Of a stretch of 64,000 nt of DNA, positions 51,829-60,814 are shown in pieces; position 1 is the stretch's first letter; each line of letters begins with the position of its first letter. The position numbers were made by a program, and so were the translations under genes. A model generated the notes under the pieces. That model ran no database searches and had not been told where the DNA came from. It worked only from the letters and a program-made list of their open reading frames with translations. The DNA is from Lateolabrax maculatus. Taxonomy: Eukaryota; Chordata; Actinopteri; Acropomatiformes; Lateolabracidae. The DNA is taken from contig CM062211.1 in assembly GCA_031216445.1 (NCBI GenBank), positions 19,837,001 to 19,901,000 on the forward strand. Direction: 5' to 3'.

Positions 51829-52203
51829 CATTTAAGGGAATAGTTCAACATTTTGGGAAATCCTCGTATTTTCTTTGTCAGTGTTCAGATGATTTTAACT
51901 TCCTGTCTGAGCTCGAGTCAAGGTTAGTTCGGCAAAGCGCTGCTTTTCGCTCGTTCGTAACTGTGTGAAAACACAGAAACTGTTCTGTTCGTGTGCAGAT
52001 TTAACAAATGAGATGCATGTTAATTAGTGGTTTAATTTTAATCGGTGTTAGAAGGTGTGTTTTCTGCCTTAGCACAGCGCTAGGCTAGCTGTTTCCCCCG
52101 TTTCCAGTCTGTATGCTAAGCTAGGCTAGCATAAAAATCCTACTTTCAGAAAAATTAAGATTAAGCGTTTTCCCCAGAATGTTTAACTATTGCTTTAACT
52201 GTC
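51829..52203. mobile_element. MITE-like inverted-repeat element, copy with both ends
   Basis: The left end (51833-51857, TTAAGGGAATAGTTCAACAT...) and the inverted right end (52174-52198) agree at about 21 of 25 positions. Near the right end is the inverted form of a CTAGCTTAGCA...AGACTGGAA...GCTAG block that also occurs at 49209-49260. Length of about 375 bases, inverted ends and no coding frame fit a non-autonomous DNA transposon. The TTTTGGGAAAT and GCTAGCCTAGCTTAGCA words are familiar from many teleost genomes. Confidence 0.6.
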
Positions 52204-55200
52204 AGACTTAGTAAGTTTCTTGTCTAAGACTAAACCAAAGTCTGTGAATATTTCAGTGAATATTTCAGTTTTCTGGTCTTCAGTCCTGAAAAGAATTGTT
52301 TTTATCTTGTGTACACAAGTTGTTGTCTAGTCCAAACACGATAATAAATACTATATTTCAGAGCTTCAGATCGCTGTATTTCAGACTGTATCCTGGTTAA
52401 ATCTGACCTAAAAGTTCTTTAGATGTCTTGCTTACTTTAAACATGATATTATTCACTGACTATCAACATGCACTGAGGACTTGTTTCACACTGACAGAAG
52501 ATATTCAGTAGTTTGGGTTCCCGTGGAGAGTTAAAGATATTATATCCCCTCTCAGAAACATCAGTATGTGTCTGTACTGCTAAAGGCTCAAAGCACCATT
52601 TCACCAGTGGTGAACGGAGGTGAACTGGTTTCAATCCATTTTGATATGAGGCGCTCGTCCTTTTCTTAAAAACATACTGTGATGCCTTCTGTTCACGCCT
52701 GTACGTTCAGTTCCTGGGTGGATTTTATGGATTGATGATGAGGAGTTTTTCCGTCTTCACCTCACGGATGTTTGGATTTGATGTTTTGGAGAAAAGAGCT
52801 GATACGTTTGTGTGATCTGGATTTGATGGATTTTTGCTCTTTTATCCCATCGGACCCTTGAAGCGTCGAACACTCGTTGACGACTGAAATCAATTCAGAC
52901 TGATGCAAATAAACCAACATGTTTAACGACTGATATCTCATCTCTTCGTGCTGGAATTTAATCCTGAACTTGATTAAAAGCAGATTGAGTTCTTTGTTGT
53001 TTTATTTTCTAAGATGATAAAAGTTTCCCGACATTTCGGAGTGAAAATGCAAATGGCTAACCCTGCTAGCAGCCACTAGATGACCCCATCATCCATCACT
53101 GCTCGACTATAATGTGACATATGCAACAGCGTCTTTTGGTTTATTCTCTATTTTTAGTTTTCTAAATATAATTTATACTTTAAATTTTAGGGATATGGGG
53201 GAAAAATATTAAAACATATTTTTGAGAATCACATTGTTGATTTTTTGGTTGTAAAAGAAAGAAATAAGGATTATTATGATTATTGTAGCTAGTGCACATG
53301 TGCTGTAATTGTTCTTTGGTGTAGTAAATTATTTTTTCAATAATTTCCATAAGAAGGTGTAGTGTCTTATGTTCAGTTAACATCCCACATGATATTTTTC
53401 TGAAGCGTTCCTGATACAACATGCATGCGTCATGTCAGACGGAGTGATGAAAGGATTTACTTGTAAATTGAAGAAATGATGATGATGATAATTCTTACTT
53501 TTGATTTGTTACAGCTTGTGTTTTATTGATGAATATGAATTATTGAGGATAATATTAAAAAAAGAGAAGCTTCCATGGTTTTAGTCCGGTGCAGTGTGAG
53601 TAAACAGAATAAAACATTGTCCTATTAAATCACTCGAGCTAGTCTGGATGTCTCTTTTGTTTTGCTTTAAATTCCTAAAACACATAATGATTTATAGAAA
53701 ATGTTCTTTTTGTTATCTCATGGAAATGTTGGTTAGTCCAAACAAAACATGCTAATTATTCCAGGAGCTGCACATTTAGTAAAATACGTATCACACAAGG
53801 TTTGGGGAAATATTCTTATTCAAAAGACTGATTACGATTAAACTAGATCTGTTGTGACGTGTTACAATAAAATAACATCGGACAGAATACAATGTGACGT
53901 TACAACGAGATACGGTATCGTACAATAAAATACAATATTGTATGTTACGATAGACACTATAGTGTGTGACAGTAAGATAAGCTCCTATAATACACCGGGA
54001 TATATTATAAGATAAGGTTTGTTACGATAAGATATGATACTTTACGTTATAATAAGATCACATTTGACGATCGTGTCCAACAGTCCAGTGGACGCTGACA
54101 GTGAAGAGCTATTAATACAGCGGACAGTGGTGGAGGTAGAGTTTCATACATGATGGACAGTGAGATCATTTCACACCCAACATCTGACACCCGCCCAGTG
54201 TGTGTGTGTTACGTGTGTGTTACGTGTGTGTGTGTGTTTTCCACTTCCTCCAACAGCTGCAGTGCGACTTGAGGTATGTTTTAGGTTAAATATTTGGTGT
54301 TTCAGAGTGAATCCACTGTTTTCTCTCGGCAGGTTGGGTGGACGCCACCAGCCAGTGACAGTAATATCAGTTCATGTTTATCTTAAAACCTTTCCAGCTA
54401 TATTCTGTGAAGTACAGACTGTTAGTGCTGTAACAGTTACATGAATACCAAAATACAGTATATATGGTTTAATATATCAGATTGGGCCCTTAATAAAGTA
54501 CTATGTACGGAAATGTATGGAAAAAGTGACAAAATTAAAATATTTTACTTATTTGAGGGACTTTTAGAGAACTAAAGATATAAAGGTATCCAGAATTTTT
54601 TTTTTGATCCTGTTATTATCTGATGACCCCTCAGAATTACATTTGTTGGGCCCTCCTGCAGGATTTATTCAGGTGGAAAAACCAGTGGAGGAGAGTCTGT
54701 CTTTTTGTTTGTTGTGGTCATTTTCAGTAAGAACAACCTTTTGTAAAAAATAATCTAGGTACACAACGGGGTGAACAACTGAAACCATAAAAACCTGCTG
54801 TCAACCTTCAGAAACAGACTAACTGGTAATAAATTCTTTAAACTTGAACTGGTTAAAGTTAAAGTTGGACTCTGCAGGAGTTGTACAGAAGAACAAAGTA
54901 GCTTAGATTGTAATCAGGACAGCAGCTCACCGGGACTCAGGTGAGTTCGCGTCAACACTGCTACAGCAGTTACCCCACCCGGCAGGTCTGCAGAGAGTCT
55001 GGTAACTACATCAAACGTCCACAGTTTGTTCTAAAGACAGATCTGTGTGATCCTGCTTAAATGTTTAGTGTTTATTCCAGTGAGAAAAAGATCAAACGCT
55101 CCAATAACTGTGAGACACATATCATTAAATATTCAACACCATGCACATTTTCTCAGATACACTACAACACATAAGATAACATAACTGCTTATCTTCCAGT

Positions 55201-56344
55201 GTGTCCTGACGAGCCTCAACAACTGACAGCAACAACTCCAGTTTGTTCTTAAAAAGTTCAGGAAAAAAGTTTTTTTAAATAGTCACAAAGAAGTTTTTCT
55301 GTCTTTTTACTGGTGAGAAAGCCGAAGAGGAAAACAAAGAGTGGTTGTTTCCATAAGTGCTTCAGTTCATGTTCTCATCCAGTGAAGAAACACAAAGTAC
55401 CAGAATTCATTGTGTTTCTGCAGAATCCCCCCAGGTTCAGTTTTTACTGTTCATTAAGAGTTTATTTTCTCTTTGTACCTGTTCGTCTGCAGCGATCTCA
55501 GAACTCCAGTTTCATACAAATCTGGTCTTATTTGATAGTTTTTTCTATAAGTAATATTAACCATTGGGTTCAGTCGGGTCCACGTCCTAAACACAGAAAC
55601 AGGTAAAGATTGGCAACTTCTCAGGTGTTTGACCTCCAGATAAAGTGCTTTAGATCATCTGGATAAACTACTGCTCGTTTTTCTGACTGATGGACGAGAT
55701 CAGAGATGAACATCCAAGTCCAGAAATCAGCTCAGAAACCAGAGAACAAAGAGGCTGCAGAAGCTGCTTGAGAATCTTCCAGTTTCTAAGTTTCCTTCAG
55801 TCTCACAGTGATCAGTGATAGTTGTCTGTACATCCATGGGGACACTGCAGACAGGAGCTGCTGTCTGCTGGTTCATTCTGTAATGGAGACAAAGGCTTTA
55901 AACAGCCCTGGACTAGAGTCCAAAGTGACTCTACCAATATAACAAACTCTGTAAAATAGATACCGAGGAGCTATTTATGGGTCCAAAACTCTTGACCTGA
56001 AAGAAAACAGCTCTTTAGAAAACTGACTCAATCCAACATGTGGAGGTTGATTTTCAAAGAAGGAGACCCGATCCAAACAGTCAGAAACTGGTCAGAAATA
56101 GACCCGACAGAGTTATCAGCAAACATCATCACCCTACTGAATCTGGTCAGACTGGATATAATCCGGACCTACGCGAGTCCCCGACTGGGTCGTAGCTACG
56201 TGAACCTGAGAGGACCCATGAAGACATCATACTTGTTCTTGTCACTGTGTTCTCGTCATATGATCTAGTTGAGTGATGAAAGGATGAATAATTCTAAAGA
56301 AAGACTTGACTTTGTGTCCAGGCTGCAGTTTGTGCCGCCAGCTG

Positions 56345-56668
56345 CTACGACAGACGCTCCATCTCCAGCTGGAGTTCGCTCAGCTGGGCGGCAGCAGGCA
56401 GGTTAGTACAGCCTTGCTTCGAGCGGCCGCAGCCCGACTTTGAGGCTTCAGCTGAGGGTCCGTGTGTCACTGTGACGGGGGCGGAGTCCTCCGGCGGCAG
56501 CGTGGAGTCCAGCTCTGGAGACTTTTGACCATAATAAAGCGCCCAGAGCAGCGTGAGGGTAAGAGCCATGGCCAGGATCTGAGCCACGCCAATGGACACG
56601 CCGAGGAAACGCAACACCTGCAGCGGCTTCGTCCCTCGAATAAAACTGTAGATCTTTGGACCGCAGCC
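56345..56668 (-). CDS. tspan12: tspan12 coding exon 7: TM4, cytoplasmic tail, stop TAG
   Basis: From acceptor gtgtttcag there are 107 codons and TAG (plus strand cta at 56345-56347). It gives GCGPKIYSFIRGTKPLQV (human GCGKKMYSFLRGTKQLQV), TM4 (FLGVSIGVAQILAMALTLTL, LWALYY) and a 61-residue tail that is proline-, serine- and cysteine-containing and hardly alignable with human, ending LQLEMERLS where human ends FEMEEL. Confidence 0.96.
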   Translation of the reverse strand, partial: GCGPKIYSFIRGTKPLQVLRFLGVSIGVAQILAMALTLTLLWALYYGQKSPELDSTLPPEDSAPVTVTHGPSAEASKSGCGRSKQGCTNLPAAAQLSELQLEMERLS

Positions 56669-57756
56669 CTGAAACACAAACAAACAGCTGCTTTATATTT
56701 CTCCAGATTTTCCCCAGATTTTCCTCAGATTAACCTCAGTTCTTACACGTTACTTTTAGAAACCTGTGAGACTTTCGACCTCCTCACAGATTCTTCTCAC
56801 TCATAAGTTGGTAAACTTTTAAACAATTAAATGTTTTTAGTTTTATAGGCTTCATGTTCATTTCCTTATCTTATTTGTGTTTTTCTTAATAGATGCGATC
56901 GATGATAGTTTGATTTACCTGTGTGTTATATTTCTGACACCTTTAAGTTTACACTGTAAACTGTCTCAGTACATATCTTCACTATTGTTTTAAAACCACA
57001 TTTAAGAGATTTTTCATCAAAAATGTTGCAAAAAAAGTTGAATTTTATGGGTCGATATATAACAATAATATAATATTCCCAGAACAAACTGATTTGGTAG
57101 AAATCATGAGGAAAACAGATTTTAATTGCTACGCGACCAATCACTTCATCAGACAATGAACTGCTCCTAACAAAACTGTAAAACATGCAAAAATTAGTTT
57201 TTTCCAAAGTAATCAATCGATCAGGATCAGTGGGGAACGTCAGACATGTTAACATGTTGATTTATTCTGTAGTTGAATCTTTGAGCTGCGGTGGAGTCAC
57301 GTGACCTGAAGGTGAGGAAGAAGAAGAGGAGGAAGCTCATCTCATTACGTTTCTCGTCCAATCCGAGGCAGCAGTGTCTCACCTCTTGGTGGAGGTCACT
57401 GAGGTCGTGGTAGTGGGCGTGGCGGGCACATCCAGGATACTGATTGGAGCAACAGGAGTCAGGCGGCCACTCCATTTCTGTCATCTCCAGCCAATCAGTG
57501 AAGTAGATCACCCCGCAGCATTTAAACTGTCCACAGGTAAACACACACACCTGTCAGCACGCAGGTCACATGACCAGTGTGTGTGTGTGAGAGAGAGACC
57601 TCTGACCTCTGTCTGGAAGCTGTTCCAGGTGTGTGTGAGCCACTGGTAACGCTGCAGGCCGTAGTTCGGCATCCGAGACTTCAGGCTGATCATATCAGAG
57701 CGCTGCACCGAGGGCTGAACACACACACACAGAGATACACACACACACAGATACAG

Positions 57757-57792
<36 letters not shown>

Positions 57793-59177
57793 CCTTTATG
57801 AAACTATCACTTTATGTACCCTCACACAGCTGTGGTATGTCACACCCCCCCCGCAGGTGAGATAGCGATGTCAGCTTGCAGGTAAAAACACACACAGCTG
57901 CTCCGATCTGATAAACTGCTGCTTGTCTTTGGAATTAATTCTTCTTCTTCTTCTTTTTCCTTTTCTGGTCTAGTTGTGTGTAGTAGTTGTGTTTGTGTGT
58001 GTGTGTCTCTTGTCTCACATTTCTGTTTATTTTTAGCAGTCAGATGAAGATATCTGCAGCTGCTCACTAGCTCCTCTCTGATTGGTCCGTTTGACTCGTC
58101 CAGAGGTGGATCCAATATTCACAAAAAGCTGCTTCGATAATGTATTGAACCAGACTGTAGTTAGACCCAGACTGTAGTTAGACCCAGTTCAGACTGTAGT
58201 TAGACCCAGACTGTAGGTAGACCCAGACCCAGACTGTTAGACCCAGACTGTAGTTAGACCCAGTTCAGACTGTAGGTAGACCCAGACCCAGACTGTAGTT
58301 GGACCCAGACTGTTAGACCCAGACTGTAGTTAGACCCAGACCCAGACTGTTAGACCCAGACTGTAGTTAGACCCAGACCCAGACTGTTAGACCCAGACTG
58401 TAGTTGGACCCAGTTCAGACTGTTAGACCCAGACTGTAGTTGAACCCAGTTCAGACTGTTAGATCCAGACTGTAGTTGGACCCAGTTCAGACTACTGAGG
58501 AGAATTAAAGGGTTTGTCACCTGGTCGTAGGTCCAGACTGCGCTGGCCAGCTCCACACAGAAGATCACCAGCAGGCTGCAGAAATACTGAAACACAGAGA
58601 AACCAGTTGAGAAACCTGCTGTCTGCTGGATTGATGACAACATTAACGGCTGTTTGTCAGAGAGCTGCTGCAGCTCAAACTGTCCTCATCAATAACGACA
58701 CAAACACTCTGACCGGATCAATAACTGCAGCTTCAAATATCTGTTATTGAACACGAGAAGAAACCCTCAGTAAAACAGCTGATCCCACACTTTTCAACTG
58801 CAGAGTGTGTGTGTGTGTGTGTGTGTGACAGGGGAATATACAGTATAAATATATGCAGTATGTACACACACACAGTAACACAAACACAGACACACACACT
58901 CGGTCCGGTGCAGATGGATGTGTGTGTCCTCAGAGTGTAAATATCGGCAGACGGATGTTTTCTGTCTTCTGCTCTGTTAGTGTTCAACTCCATTTACAGA
59001 TCCCACACTTCAACAACACACACACACACACACACACACAGTAACACTCTAACACACACACACACACACAGTAACACCCTAATACACACACACACGCAGT
59101 CTAATCTCACAATACAAACCCTCTGCTGTCTGTCAGGTTAGTGGAAGGATAAACTTTTGACCTCCATAAACTCATCC

Positions 59178-59208
<31 letters not shown>

Positions 59209-60769
59209 TGTATATACTGTATATACTGTGGTTAATTTTTGAGGTACTTGTACTTAACTTTTTTCCATATGTATGCTTCTTTCTCCTTCTACTGCAGTAC
59301 ATCTCAGAGGGAAGTACTTTTTACTGCAGTACATTTGTCTGAGAGTTAAAACTGAGAACTGTCTTCACTTCAGCAGGACAAAGGTGGAGCAGTTGGCTCT
59401 ATGATGATGTCATCTCCCAGGTGTCTCGGGGGTCACTGAGGTAGGGTGGGTGCACTTCCTGTCTCTGCTGGTTTCCCATCATGCCCTATGGGAGTCCATT
59501 TAGCAGACTGAAGCTGCTCTGTGTGTCCCAGCGTCTCGTCTTTCAGGGACGGACTGAAGGCACAATCTTATCTCTGACGGACAATAGAGACACCTGACAC
59601 CTGGCCCCGCCCACTCAGGTGACAGCAGACAGGTGATCTGAATCACAGGCCGACCCCGTTAGAAAAACAGAGACAGACTGACCCCTGTTCGGATCTGACA
59701 AACGTTTGACTTGTTTCAGGTCGACTGAGGTCGTCCTGCAGCCCATCGTCTTTTTAAACGTTACGTTGCCTAGGCAGCCAGACAACCTGTCTACCTGCTC
59801 TGCAGTAACCTGGTTATCGTTAAATCTGTGTTTACATTCATCACATCGGTGGTCAGATGACTACCTGACCTTATCTACTATAGATGTCAAGTGAGAAACT
59901 CTGGAAATGATGTGGTCATCATCCACATGTAGCAGCTACTGAAGGAGAGCGGATATTGCACGTCTGCGTTTATCGTGTGTATCTCCCATTTACGTATTTA
60001 TGTAACTGAAGACAAGAGCATAGACTGCAAATTAGCAGTTGTGTAGCTGCAACTAAAGGCAAGTTTGTGTATGTTGCCTTTGTAAAAAAAAAACTGCAGT
60101 GGCTTCTGTTGCAAATTTGCATTTATGAAATGTTTACGTATGAACATATCGGAGTTTGTGTATCGCAAATCTGAGTACTTAAGTAACTAAAGACGAGTGT
60201 TTACGGCAAACAGAGATAGAAACAAAGAGAATGAAGAGACTCTGACAGATGACTAACTGGTGGACGATGGACATGCAGAACATGGAACCAGTAATTGAAG
60301 CGTACCCAGGACAGCAGCAGCAGGTTACATCGGAGCGTGCCGCAGTATCCCACCATGGCCACGATGATGAGGAAGCAGCACACGGCGATGATGACGGGGT
60401 GCACGGCTGGAGAATACGTGAGGACGGCAGCTTCCTCCAGCCTGATGACACAAACACAAACAGACTTTGTTTAATCAGCAGCTCATCCTCGTCCTCGCTG
60501 CGTTAATAGGACTTCAGTCACAGGACAGGAACACTTACTGGATGTTTTCATTACTAATACCTGTCAAGTATCACCACTAATAACTGTCAAGTATCGCTGC
60601 CAGAATGTGTTTCTCAACTCTGGACAATAGCCACGAGTCTGCAGCTCTTTGCAGACTCTGGATCCTCAGGTCTGTGTGGGACTCACCTGGTGTGGGCTGT
60701 CAGGGTCAGGACGGTGTTCAGGGGGTCTCTGATCCACGCTGCCACTCCCAGCACACATGCTGACATCAG

Positions 60770-60814
<45 letters not shown>

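Larger units (their letters stand above)
48694..56344. other. kcnd2 3' UTR and intergenic space between convergent genes
   Basis: No coding exon was found. The proximal part should be kcnd2 3' UTR. AATAAA hexamers on the plus strand at 52908-52913 and 53608-53613 are possible polyadenylation signals, giving 3' UTRs of about 4-5 kb. On the minus strand an AATAAA (plus TTTATT at 55461) lies about 880 bases past the tspan12 stop and could end that transcript. The stretch holds two copies of an inverted-repeat element, an AT-rich GATAAGAT-like degenerate repeat (about 53830-54070) and a short GT tract near 54200. UTR limits cannot be set from sequence alone. Confidence 0.6.
57715..58520 (-). other. 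tspan12: tspan12 intron between coding exons 4 and 5
   Basis: Intron of 806 bases, phase 0. Nearly half is a minisatellite next to the donor (58145-58495), and a CA-rich tract abuts the acceptor (57721-57791). Apparent open frames through it are repeat artefacts. Confidence 0.85.
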
